Assembly (NCBI GenBank): GCA_029268615.1
Contig: JAQWNM010000005.1
Coordinates: 62,001 to 126,000 of the forward strand
Direction of reading: 5' to 3'
Source: SAR86 cluster bacterium
GTDB taxonomy: Bacteria; Pseudomonadota; Gammaproteobacteria; Magnimaribacterales; Magnimaribacteraceae
DNA length: 64,000 bases
Part shown: positions 26,354 to 34,639 of the stretch, piece by piece
How positions within the stretch are numbered: the first letter of the stretch is position 1
How the letters are laid out: each line of letters opens with the position of its first letter
Notes under the pieces: generated by a model
Databases searched by the model: none
What the model was told of the DNA's origin: nothing
Seen by the model: only the letters and a program-made list of their open reading frames with translations
Translations under genes and position numbers: made by a program

Positions 26354-27229
26354 ATGAGTAATAAATATAAGAATATAGGAATAGTAGGATTATCTAATAA
26401 TCCTAAGATACCTCAATTAATTGAATCCATTGTAACAATTCTTACTTCGGAAAAAAGAGAAGTTCTAATTGATAGGAAATTTGAATCACTCGTTGATCTA
26501 ACCAATATAAATTATGTAACAAAAAAAGAAATTCAACATAAATGTGATTTGGTTATCTCTTTAGGGGGTGATGGAACAATGCTAGAAAGTGCTAAAAATT
26601 ATGGCATTGAAGGCATACCGCTATTAGGAGTTAACTTAGGGAGCTTGGGTTTTCTTACTGATATAGCACCTGAAGACATAGAAAAAGAACTTAAAGCAAT
26701 TCTAAATTCTGAACTCCAAATAGATGAAAGATTCTTTATTAAGGCCAAAATAGATAATAAAGAATTAGATTATAAAGCCCTTAACGAGATTGTTATTCAT
26801 TCAGGAGCAATAGCTCAAATGATTGAATTTACTTTATTTGTTGATGATCAATTTGTATGCAAACAAAGAGCTGATGGATTGATTATAAGTACCCCTACTG
26901 GCTCTACTGCTTATTCTTTATCAGGAGGAGGTCCAATTATTCATCCTGAATTAGATATTATCTTAATTTTACCAATATTTCCTCAAAGCCTTAATAGCAG
27001 TCCTATTATAGTAGATGCAAATAAAGAAATTAAGATTGTCTTATCTGAAAAACAAAAAATAGATTCAGCTGAAATAAGCTTTGATAGCCAAGAGAATATA
27101 TCTTTGAGTCCAAATTCTATAATTGATATAAGCAAACATTCTTCTAAACTCTTATTACTTCATCCAAAGAATCATGATTTCTTTAGCGGATGTAGAGATA
27201 AGCTGGGATGGGGTAAATCCATAATTTAA
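26354..27229 (+). CDS. nadK: NAD kinase
   Basis: This 291-residue enzyme phosphorylates NAD+ to NADP+. Motifs are SLGGDGTML (GGDG, catalytic Asp), LGVNLGSLGFLTD, ALNEIVIH and DGLIISTPTGSTAYSLSGGGPII. The length is close to E. coli NadK (292). It starts 7 bases after the transporter gene. The next plus-strand gene is 71 bases away and belongs to the polysaccharide export set. Confidence 0.96.
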   Translation: MSNKYKNIGIVGLSNNPKIPQLIESIVTILTSEKREVLIDRKFESLVDLTNINYVTKKEIQHKCDLVISLGGDGTMLESAKNYGIEGIPLLGVNLGSLGFLTDIAPEDIEKELKAILNSELQIDERFFIKAKIDNKELDYKALNEIVIHSGAIAQMIEFTLFVDDQFVCKQRADGLIISTPTGSTAYSLSGGGPIIHPELDIILILPIFPQSLNSSPIIVDANKEIKIVLSEKQKIDSAEISFDSQENISLSPNSIIDISKHSSKLLLLHPKNHDFFSGCRDKLGWGKSII

Positions 27230-27300
27230 CATTTTCTTGTTGTGATTTTACTTAAATTATTGGAAAATTGACTTTCCGCAAAAATTTTTATGGACTTGCT

Positions 27301-29169
27301 ATGTTAAAAAGCGAAGATTTGACCTATACGAAGAGAATATTACCTCTAATATTCTTATCTCTTTTCTCAATAAATTCTTATTCAGAACCTATAGATTTAG
27401 AAAAAAGTGAATCTATCACACCTGAACAAGAAAGACTTCTTCAAGGGCTTCCTGCAGATCAAGCTGCAGCCGTGAGACTTAAGATAATGGATCAGCAAAC
27501 TTTGACTAATGAAATCAAGAAGACATTTGAAGATGTAAATACTCTAGTACTTAGACCAGAAAAAAGAGAATTAACGGGTCAAGAAAAAATTGAATACGAA
27601 AAAAAAGCAAGGAATTGGGTTTATGGATATGAACTATTTGCCTCTGCCCCATCAACCTTTGCTGCAGCAACAGATATTCCTATACCTAACGACTATTTAA
27701 TAGGACCTGGGGATACTTTCATGATTCAGGTTTTAGGAGGAGGGAATTTAACCGGAGGAGGAAGACAACAAGAATATATAGTAGATAGATCTTACTCAAT
27801 TACATTACCTGGAATTAAACCTTTTAACTTAGCCGGTCTTAGCTTTAATGAAAGTAGAGAATTAATACAGAAACAAGTTAAGACACAGTTTGTGGGTTCT
27901 GAAGCTATTGTAAGCTTAGGTGGAATCAGAAGCATAAAGGTTTTCGTTATGGGTTCAGCTTATTTACCTGGAGCTTATACAGTAAGTTCCCTGGCTTCGA
28001 TTACCAATGTTTTACACATTAGCGGCGGGGTGTCTGATATTGGATCTGTTCGAAATATTGAACTTAAAAGAAAGGGTAAACTTATTACTACATTTGATTT
28101 ATATGATCTTCTATTAAAAGGAGATACAAGTAGTGATATAAGAGTCCAAAATGGAGATGTAATCTTTATACCTACCATCAGAAAATCTGCAAGAATGCAT
28201 GGAGATTTTAGAAGGCCAGGACTATTTGAACTAAAAGAAGGAGAAAACCTTAAAACTTTAATAGATTTTGCTGGAGGACTTGGATCCAATGCCAGAGCTA
28301 ATGCTGGTGAGCTTAATAGAGTTAACAGAAATATAGGTAATAGAGAGATAATTAAAATTAATGCTAACTTAGATGAAAACCTAAATCTTAAAGTATTAGA
28401 TGGAGATATGTTCTTTGTTCCTTCTATCACCGCTTTAAGTCAGGCAAATGTTATCTTAAGTGGTCAATTTAGATATCCTGGTAGTTACTCTGTTAAAAAT
28501 GGTGAAAAATTATCAAGTTTACTGGAGAGAGCTGGAGGCTTCACTGAGAGTGCATTTATTGCTGGAGCTGTTTTAAATAGAGAATCAATTTCAGAAATGC
28601 AAAATACTTCTTTTAGAAGAGCTGCTGATGATATGGAGTCTGCAATTGCTGGTGCAATTATTGGAGGAAAACTTCAAGGAGGAGTAGGTGCTGCAACTAG
28701 CGACTTAATAACTAGACTTAGGACAGTTAGATCACCAGGCAGACTGATAGTGGATATAGATCCAATTAATATTGAAAAAAATCCTGAGAAGGATATATAT
28801 ATTGAAGATGGAGATAAAATTCATATACCTAGCAGAGTTAATGCTGTGACTGTTGTTGGCGATGTATATTCTCCAGGTACTATTCCTTTTAAGAATTCTT
28901 ATACTACAAAAGATTATTTAGCTCAGGCCGGAGGCCTAAGACCATCGGCAGACCCAAAAGAAATATTTATGATTCTACCTAATGGAGAGGCAAGAGCAGT
29001 TAGAGATGGAATTTGGAAATTAAGAAGACAGTTTATATCTCCTGGAACTACTTTATATATACCAAGGGATACCTCGCCATTTGATTGGTTACTTGCAACC
29101 AAAACTGTAACTCCAATATTATCCAACCTAGCGACAACAGCAGCAGCTTTAGCTGCCATAGACGATTAA
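27301..29169 (+). CDS. Polysaccharide export protein with multiple SLBB domains (Wza/GfcE-like)
   Basis: From the ATG at 27301 (622 residues; an in-frame TTG at 27268 seems less likely), a signal peptide ends near SYSEP. The poly-export domain follows (NDYLIGPGDTFMIQVLGGG), then four SLBB repeats, each with a G-x-F/V-x-x-PG and AGG core: GSAYLPGAYT, GDFRRPGLFEL, GQFRYPGSYSV and GDVYSPGTIPF. This fits the outer-membrane polysaccharide translocon family. There is no lipobox cysteine as in Wza, so anchoring is different. It is followed after 19 bases by yjbH-like and yjbF-like genes, matching the group 4 capsule/Yjb export systems, with no YjbG, Wzc kinase or phosphatase nearby. Confidence 0.9.
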   Translation: MLKSEDLTYTKRILPLIFLSLFSINSYSEPIDLEKSESITPEQERLLQGLPADQAAAVRLKIMDQQTLTNEIKKTFEDVNTLVLRPEKRELTGQEKIEYEKKARNWVYGYELFASAPSTFAAATDIPIPNDYLIGPGDTFMIQVLGGGNLTGGGRQQEYIVDRSYSITLPGIKPFNLAGLSFNESRELIQKQVKTQFVGSEAIVSLGGIRSIKVFVMGSAYLPGAYTVSSLASITNVLHISGGVSDIGSVRNIELKRKGKLITTFDLYDLLLKGDTSSDIRVQNGDVIFIPTIRKSARMHGDFRRPGLFELKEGENLKTLIDFAGGLGSNARANAGELNRVNRNIGNREIIKINANLDENLNLKVLDGDMFFVPSITALSQANVILSGQFRYPGSYSVKNGEKLSSLLERAGGFTESAFIAGAVLNRESISEMQNTSFRRAADDMESAIAGAIIGGKLQGGVGAATSDLITRLRTVRSPGRLIVDIDPINIEKNPEKDIYIEDGDKIHIPSRVNAVTVVGDVYSPGTIPFKNSYTTKDYLAQAGGLRPSADPKEIFMILPNGEARAVRDGIWKLRRQFISPGTTLYIPRDTSPFDWLLATKTVTPILSNLATTAAALAAIDD

Positions 29170-29188
29170 GTCGGGTATTTATATAGCA

Positions 29189-31327
29189 ATGCATAGGTCT
29201 TATAAGACTTTATTTGCTTTCAGTCTTCTTATTTTTACTAGTGCTGGATTTGCTTCCTTATATGATTACTTACCCAAAGATGTAGGCCCTACTTCTTCAA
29301 GATATGGAGGAATAGGATTAATAGAATACCCAACAGCCAGGTTTCAATCATCAGGTAACTTAAGACTTGGTATAACTTCAAGATACCCTTATGAGGTAAC
29401 AGCTTTAACAGCGACACCCTTTTCATGGATGGAGGCTACCTATCGATATACTGAAGTTAAAAATCAAAAATATAGCGAATTTGAGTCATTTAGCGGTAAT
29501 CAGACTTTAAAAGATAAAGGCTTTGATTTTAGATTCTTAGCATGGAAAGAAAGTAAATATCTTCCTAATGTAGCATTTGGCTTTAGAGATATGGCAGGTA
29601 CGGGTTTATTCTCTGCTGAATACTTAGTTGCCAGCAAGAGGTTCTGGAATTTAGATGCGACACTAGGACTAGGTTGGGGTACATTGGCAGGCCAAGGCAA
29701 TTTCAGTAATCCATTAATAAAATTAAGAGAAAATTTTAGATCTAGAACTAATGATTATGGTCAAGGAGGAGACTTTTCACTTGACAGCTTCTTCTCAGGA
29801 GAAAAAGTCGGCCTTTTTGGAGGTATAGAGTATAACCTACCTTTCAGGGGATGGAGACTTAAATTAGAGTATGATACTGCTAATAATGATCCTGCCTCAT
29901 CAAAAGCTGACCGATCTTCTCCATTTAATTTCAGTCTAACTTCTGGTCAAAGAGATATGATTGAATATAGTGTTGGTATTTCCGGAGGGGAAACATTTCA
30001 ATTTAGCTTCTTTATGAAAGGAGATTTTGGTACTGGAAGTATTGTACCTAAGATAGACCCCCCCATAAATTTAAAGGTTCCATCCCAAAAAGATAAAAAT
30101 AGACTAAAAGCAGATCCTGAACTCTTATATGGTTCAATTAATGCAAACTTGGCTGTTGAAAATATTTATACACAAGGAATCTCTCTATCTGAAGATGAAA
30201 TTACCTTAACTATTAACCAGGCAAAATTTAGATCTCAACCTAGAGCCATAGGAAGAGCTATAAGAGTTGCAAGTTATCTAGCTCCTGACAATATAGAATT
30301 TATTACCATCAACACGATGAATGCTGACGTTGAATTGAGTAGCACAACAGTAAGAAGAGAAAATATAACCGACTATTTAAATTATAAAGGAAGTAGAGCT
30401 GAAATTTGGAATAATGCACGCATAAGGGCTCCTGAATATCAACATTACAAGTCTGCAGATTTTAAACCTTATGTAAACTTTCCTGAAGTAAGAACAAATA
30501 TAGCACCGGCATTAAGAAATATGATAGGCGGTCCAGAAGCTTTCTTTTTAGGTCAGTTATGGATAAGAATTAATAATTCTATTAAATTTGCTAGGGGCTT
30601 AGAATTAAGCACGGTTGCAGGTATTAACGTTTACAGTACCTTTAATGAATTAAAGACCGCGAGTGATAGTGTTTTGCCTCATGTAAGAAGTGACATACAA
30701 GAATATTTAAAAGAGGGAAAAAATAATATCCAAAGAATGAAGTTAGACTATATTTTTTCTCCTTATAAAGACATCATTGCACGCTTAGACTTTGGATTAA
30801 TGGAGGAAATGTTTGGTGGTGTTGGAGGTGAAATACTATATAGACCATTCAATAAATCATGGGCTGTAGGTATAGCAGCTCATAGAGTTAGGCAAAGAGA
30901 CTTTAACCAATTATTTGATTTTAGAGATTATGAAGTTACTACTGGGCATCTAGAAATATATAAAGAATTTGCTAAGCAAAGAATAATTGCTCAATTAATG
31001 GTAGGGCAATTCTTAGCTGGAGATAAGGGAGCAACCTTAGATGTTTCAAGAAGATTCCATACAGGTCTTAGACTTGGCTTTTTCGTTACAAGAACAAATG
31101 TTCAAGCTGAGGAGTTTGGTGAAGGGAGTTTTGATAAAGGTATCTACTTCCAAATACCTCATGACTTATTTTTTACTAATTACAGCACCGGTAATGTCTT
31201 CTTTGGTATACATCCACTCACAAGAGATGGCGGCGCCCTTCTTGTTCAACATCACTCTCTTTATTCCATTACAGGTAATACTTCTTTCTATGAGCTGGAA
31301 AGAGATTGGCAAGATATATTAGACTAG
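29189..31327 (+). CDS. YjbH/GfcD-like outer-membrane exopolysaccharide protein
   Basis: This 712-residue secreted protein (signal to about SAGFAS) opens its mature part with the YjbH/GfcD pattern: SSRYGGIGLIEYPTARFQSSGNLRLGITSRYPYEV. It is rich in alternating aromatic/hydrophobic strands, ending in a C-terminal segment with an aromatic last third (ITGNTSFYELERDWQDILD). E. coli YjbH and GfcD are predicted outer-membrane beta barrels needed for exopolysaccharide or group 4 capsule. It sits between the SLBB exporter and the YjbF lipoprotein, 4 bases upstream of the latter. Confidence 0.87.
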   Translation: MHRSYKTLFAFSLLIFTSAGFASLYDYLPKDVGPTSSRYGGIGLIEYPTARFQSSGNLRLGITSRYPYEVTALTATPFSWMEATYRYTEVKNQKYSEFESFSGNQTLKDKGFDFRFLAWKESKYLPNVAFGFRDMAGTGLFSAEYLVASKRFWNLDATLGLGWGTLAGQGNFSNPLIKLRENFRSRTNDYGQGGDFSLDSFFSGEKVGLFGGIEYNLPFRGWRLKLEYDTANNDPASSKADRSSPFNFSLTSGQRDMIEYSVGISGGETFQFSFFMKGDFGTGSIVPKIDPPINLKVPSQKDKNRLKADPELLYGSINANLAVENIYTQGISLSEDEITLTINQAKFRSQPRAIGRAIRVASYLAPDNIEFITINTMNADVELSSTTVRRENITDYLNYKGSRAEIWNNARIRAPEYQHYKSADFKPYVNFPEVRTNIAPALRNMIGGPEAFFLGQLWIRINNSIKFARGLELSTVAGINVYSTFNELKTASDSVLPHVRSDIQEYLKEGKNNIQRMKLDYIFSPYKDIIARLDFGLMEEMFGGVGGEILYRPFNKSWAVGIAAHRVRQRDFNQLFDFRDYEVTTGHLEIYKEFAKQRIIAQLMVGQFLAGDKGATLDVSRRFHTGLRLGFFVTRTNVQAEEFGEGSFDKGIYFQIPHDLFFTNYSTGNVFFGIHPLTRDGGALLVQHHSLYSITGNTSFYELERDWQDILD

Positions 31328-31331
31328 GACA

Positions 31332-32021
31332 GTGAATAGAAAATTCATAAAAAATACTTTATTAGCTTTAGGAGCAATAATCCTAGCAAATTGCTCTGCT
31401 GTAGGATTAAAGTCTAGTGGAGCAGGATTCTTATCTTCTAACTTATGGATAAATAGCTTTAGTAAAGTGATCTTTGGATATCCTGATTATCCTATTTCAA
31501 GGGAAATGGTTGAGAATATACCCTATGCATCTTTAAGGATAAAAATAGGCAAGGGTCCTGCTGGATTAATGATATTACAAAAAATAGAAGGAAATACACT
31601 CTCCTGGATAAGCAGGGACGAAGTTCTTATTCAGACCAAGAATGGAAGAATAGTCAGAACATCAAAACTAAATAATGATTTATCAGATTATTATTATGAT
31701 ACTGATCCAGAATTTATAGAAATACTTGAAGAGAAAAAAATAAAATCTCAAAGGGTAATAAGCTTAACAAATCCAAAAGCAAGTCATATTGAGCTTCAAG
31801 TTACATCCAGTACTAAAGATAAAAAAGAAACTATAGAGATCTTAGGAAATGAATATGAACTTATTAAAATTTCAGAAAAGATTCATAATCGGCTGATTAA
31901 GTGGAAATTTACAAATACTTACTGGGTAGACTCAGAAGGATTTGTATGGAAGACAATTCAACAAATTGCTCCTAATGTACCGCCTATAGTAATAGAAGTT
32001 ACTAAACCCTATTCAGCATAA
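31332..32021 (+). CDS. YjbF/GfcB-like lipoprotein
   Basis: This is a 229-residue lipoprotein starting from GTG, with signal MNRKFIKNTLLALGAIILANC and lipobox LANC. The YjbF-family core is visible: YASLRIKIGKGPAGLMILQKIEG, LSWISRDEVLIQTKNGRIVRTSKLNNDL and C-terminal NTYWVDSEGFVWKTIQQIAPNVPPIVIEVTKPY. YjbF/GfcB acts with YjbH/GfcD at the outer membrane in polysaccharide secretion. It is the last gene of the plus-strand export cassette. Confidence 0.85.
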   Translation: MNRKFIKNTLLALGAIILANCSAVGLKSSGAGFLSSNLWINSFSKVIFGYPDYPISREMVENIPYASLRIKIGKGPAGLMILQKIEGNTLSWISRDEVLIQTKNGRIVRTSKLNNDLSDYYYDTDPEFIEILEEKKIKSQRVISLTNPKASHIELQVTSSTKDKKETIEILGNEYELIKISEKIHNRLIKWKFTNTYWVDSEGFVWKTIQQIAPNVPPIVIEVTKPYSA

Positions 32022-32230
32022 ATTAATTTGACTTTTAGAACATCTAGATTGAACAGATCCTTATTATCTAGATATTTTTATCTGGTAAAATATATCATTA
32101 AAAAATAAATATTTAGCAAAACAAAATTTCTTATAAAGAGAGATCTTTTATGAGATGTTATTCTCAGGACTATATATTTTTCTTCTCTACATTATTATTT
32201 TAATCACATAGAGAAGATAAAATTAAAAAC
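32022..32230. other. Non-coding stretch between the export cassette and terminator
   Basis: These 209 AT-rich bases follow the yjbF-like stop. A 9-base perfect inverted repeat, TCTTCTCTA (32181-32189) and TAGAGAAGA (32209-32217), encloses a 19-base loop just before the terminator. A 17-codon reading frame (32150-32203, MRCYSQDYIFFFSTLLF) follows an AGAGAG-type SD. It could be a 3' UTR element, a small RNA or nothing functional. I see no clear promoter pair. Confidence 0.3.
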
Positions 32231-32261
32231 AAAAAAAACCCGCACATAGCGGGTTTTTTTT
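32231..32261. terminator. Bidirectional intrinsic terminator
   Basis: CCCGC (32239-32243), loop ACATA, GCGGG (32249-32253), flanked by eight A's on the left and eight T's on the right. The symmetric A/T tracts let it end transcripts from both sides: the plus-strand export cassette and the minus-strand giant repeat gene, whose stop is at 32273. It is the only clear intrinsic terminator I find in the window. Confidence 0.92.
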
Positions 32262-32272
32262 GCTGATTTTTG

Positions 32273-34639
32273 TTAACAGTTAGCAGTACATCTTGTTGCT
32301 ACTGAAGTCACAATTGTGGCCTTTGTAGTAGTAGATGGTTCTGTGATTGTTGTTTTACCAGCATCTGTATTATCACCTAAGAACTCTTCAGTAAGATTAA
32401 CTAAAGTAGTTTGGTCGGTATTTTGATTAGCAGTTACATAATCTCCTTGGTAACCTGGCTTATTTCCACCAGTATTAGGGTCTATATAAGTATCTGAAGG
32501 AATCGCATAAGTTTCTGAGTAACCTTTTCCTTCGGTACTTTCACCGCTAGGAGCTAAACCTCCACCAGGACCTGCAGATACATAGTCACCTAAGTAACCA
32601 GGGGCTGCACCACCTGTGTTTGGATCGATATAGTAGTTACCTCTTCCATCACCCTGTTTGAAAGCTGCAGGGATAACATATTCTTCATAACCTACATTAC
32701 CTACAAAGTCTGCTGCACCTCTAGATGAGCCTGTAACTACAGATTGGTCTAATCCATTTTGAGGGTCAACATAACCTCCTCCAGTTCCATCCCAAGCTTC
32801 CCCAATGACATACTCTTCTAATGCACCTACACCTTCATTACCCATACTGAAAGATCCTTCTACGCCGTTTGAAGCACCAGTAACAAAGTCACCTAAGTAA
32901 CCAGGGGCTGCACCACCTGTGTTTGGATCTTTATAGCCTGTCTTAGTAGAAGCAACGTCTCCACGAGTTACTACATCATCTGCTGCAACATATGGAATCT
33001 CATACACTTCTGAGTATCCCTTTCCTTCTGCAACTAAGCCTCCAATATTAGCACCTTGAGTAACTTCTCCACCTTGATATCCTGGAGCGTTACCTGCACC
33101 ACCAACTGATTGTCCTAGAGCAGATGCATTAGCATCAGCATAAGCTTCATAAGGTATTGCATAAGACTCTGAATAACCAGAATCTCTATAATCTCCACTT
33201 TCTGTCCATGCGTTTGGAGAGGCGGCTAAACCTTCGTCTCTACCAACAGTGTTATTACCTCCACCTACAGCTCCTCTAACGTATTGAGCACTTTCTGGAT
33301 CACCAGAAGATCCTTTACCTGTATTAGGGTCAGTAAAACCTACAACTGAACCATCAACATAAGTTTCAGGTGGAATTACATAAGCTACCGAAGCACCCAT
33401 TCCAGCTAAATTATCACCATCAACATTATAGCCTTCTCCTTCATAACCAGAATTTGAAGAATATCCAGCAGATAACGCTCCGGCCTCACCAGATTCTGAA
33501 GAAGCCACTACTGAACTACCCAAAGAACCTGGGGCATTTCCTCCCGTGTTTGGATCTACATAAGTAGATGTACCATCAGCGTTAGCTGATCCAGGAATAA
33601 TATCTGTTGGCGTACCAACTGGGATAATGTATACCTCTTGTGCCGAAACTGGAACACCTGAAGCATCATAACGAACGCCAGTGTTTATATCTCTATAATT
33701 TCCAATTCCACTTACTGAGTTTGTTGCAACTATAGGATCTTCAGCGTAGTTACCCCCGCCAAAGCTAGTTGGTCCACCATTGGCTGCTTGAGTTACATAG
33801 TCACCTAAATAACCCGGAGCATTACCGCCCGTATTTGGATCCCTATAAACTGTTAAGCCATTAATATTTGCGTTAGCAGTATTTGTATCCCCAGCTGCCG
33901 CGTTAGCAGCTTCAGCATTAGCACCTGGCTCAGGTATTGTATAAATAAGGTAAGAATCAGATGCTACAAGCGTTACAGATTCAATAAGTCCTTGTTCTTG
34001 TAACTCTCCATAATATGTTGCTGCTGAGCCTGTGGCGTATGCATCTGCGACTGTTGTAATATCAGGATCTCCTGATTCGTCTACATCCCCAGTTGTCATA
34101 GTTGCTGTTGCAGTTGCACCCGTTGTTCTTGTTGCCGTTGCTCCGGTTGTTCTAGTAGCCGTTGCACCCGTTGTTCTAGTAGCCGTTGCTCCGGTTGTTC
34201 TAGTAGCCGTTGCACCCGTTGTTCTTGTGGCAGTTGCACCGGTTGTTCTAGTACCAGGAACATCTACAACGATGTTCTTTGTTTCAGATTTAATGTACTC
34301 CTCTATAACCGGCTCCGGCGGAGGAGGCGGCGGCGGAGGCGGCGGCGGTGGTGGTGGTGGTGGTGGTGGTGGTGGCGTAGGAGCCTCATCACTACCTCCA
34401 GTAGAAGAATCTGCAATTGCAAGAGCCGCTGCAGCAATTGCTGCAATAGCCGCTACAGTACCAAGTGCTATTCCTCCAGATGCGCTAGATGCTGCATCAC
34501 TACCTGCAGCTCCACCCGTTGATTTCTTTTCTCCATCCTCAGCTTTCTTTTTGTCCCCATCTGACTCTGCAGCTAAACCTAGCTGAGAAGTCAGTAAAAG
34601 AAAGAAAGATGCTGCTATTGATATTAGTTTGTTTTTCAT
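32273..34639 (-). CDS. Giant secreted repeat protein with YjbE/GfcA-like N-terminus
   Basis: This 788-residue protein is of unrecognised function. Visible order: signal peptide (1-23, ending LGLAA); charged linker; Gly/Ala helix GGIALGTVAAIAAIAAAALAIADSSTGG (~55-82); 20 prolines (89-108); six TRTTGATA repeats (130-177); about eight imperfect ~60-90-residue modules (~230-750), each with a YxIP motif, a DPNTGG-APGYLGDYVT-like motif and often GxGYSE; a Thr-rich tail ending TRCTANC. The first 85 residues recall the small YjbE/GfcA proteins (signal, Thr/Ala-rich, one Gly/Ala span, D-S-x-G-G end). It faces SLBB-YjbH-YjbF genes across a shared terminator. I infer a surface or matrix component of that system. 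Remote similarity is judged by eye only. Confidence 0.75.
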   Translation of the reverse strand: MKNKLISIAASFFLLLTSQLGLAAESDGDKKKAEDGEKKSTGGAAGSDAASSASGGIALGTVAAIAAIAAAALAIADSSTGGSDEAPTPPPPPPPPPPPPPPPPPPPPEPVIEEYIKSETKNIVVDVPGTRTTGATATRTTGATATRTTGATATRTTGATATRTTGATATRTTGATATATMTTGDVDESGDPDITTVADAYATGSAATYYGELQEQGLIESVTLVASDSYLIYTIPEPGANAEAANAAAGDTNTANANINGLTVYRDPNTGGNAPGYLGDYVTQAANGGPTSFGGGNYAEDPIVATNSVSGIGNYRDINTGVRYDASGVPVSAQEVYIIPVGTPTDIIPGSANADGTSTYVDPNTGGNAPGSLGSSVVASSESGEAGALSAGYSSNSGYEGEGYNVDGDNLAGMGASVAYVIPPETYVDGSVVGFTDPNTGKGSSGDPESAQYVRGAVGGGNNTVGRDEGLAASPNAWTESGDYRDSGYSESYAIPYEAYADANASALGQSVGGAGNAPGYQGGEVTQGANIGGLVAEGKGYSEVYEIPYVAADDVVTRGDVASTKTGYKDPNTGGAAPGYLGDFVTGASNGVEGSFSMGNEGVGALEEYVIGEAWDGTGGGYVDPQNGLDQSVVTGSSRGAADFVGNVGYEEYVIPAAFKQGDGRGNYYIDPNTGGAAPGYLGDYVSAGPGGGLAPSGESTEGKGYSETYAIPSDTYIDPNTGGNKPGYQGDYVTANQNTDQTTLVNLTEEFLGDNTDAGKTTITEPSTTTKATIVTSVATRCTANC
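32584..32929. repeat. 43-base identical direct repeat, two copies
   Basis: Bases 32584-32626 and 32887-32929 are identical over 43 positions and lie exactly 303 bases (101 codons) apart. They encode the DPNTGGAAPGYLGD block in modules 5 and 7 of the giant protein. Identity at silent positions points to recent duplication or gene conversion. Confidence 0.9.
34109..34252. repeat. Six 24-base tandem repeats (TRTTGATA codons)
   Basis: Six in-frame 24-base units encode residues 130-177 of the giant protein. Adjacent units differ at fixed positions (CCG/CCC, GCT/GCA on the plus strand), giving a 48-base higher-order period and suggesting duplication of two-unit blocks. Copy number could vary between strains. 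Confidence 0.93.
34316..34375. repeat. Triplet run encoding 20 prolines
   Basis: On the plus strand the tract is mixed GGC/GGA units followed by about ten GGT units, encoding 20 consecutive prolines on the minus strand. Pure GGT triplets are prone to slippage; mixed codons in the other half are not. Confidence 0.95.

Noticed and set aside
31041-31322. 93-codon frame inside the yjbH-like gene
   Set aside because: It is an out-of-frame shadow of the barrel-coding gene without its own SD.
34109-34252. Short repeats that could look like a CRISPR array
   Set aside because: Units are contiguous without spacers, in frame, and encode TRTTGATA in a secreted protein.
34032-34586. 184-codon plus-strand frame opposite the giant repeat gene (AVAPVVLV and poly-Gly)
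   Set aside because: It is the mirror of the Pro-rich and TRTTGATA segments; no SD or family match, and the minus frame has a signal peptide and ordered modules.
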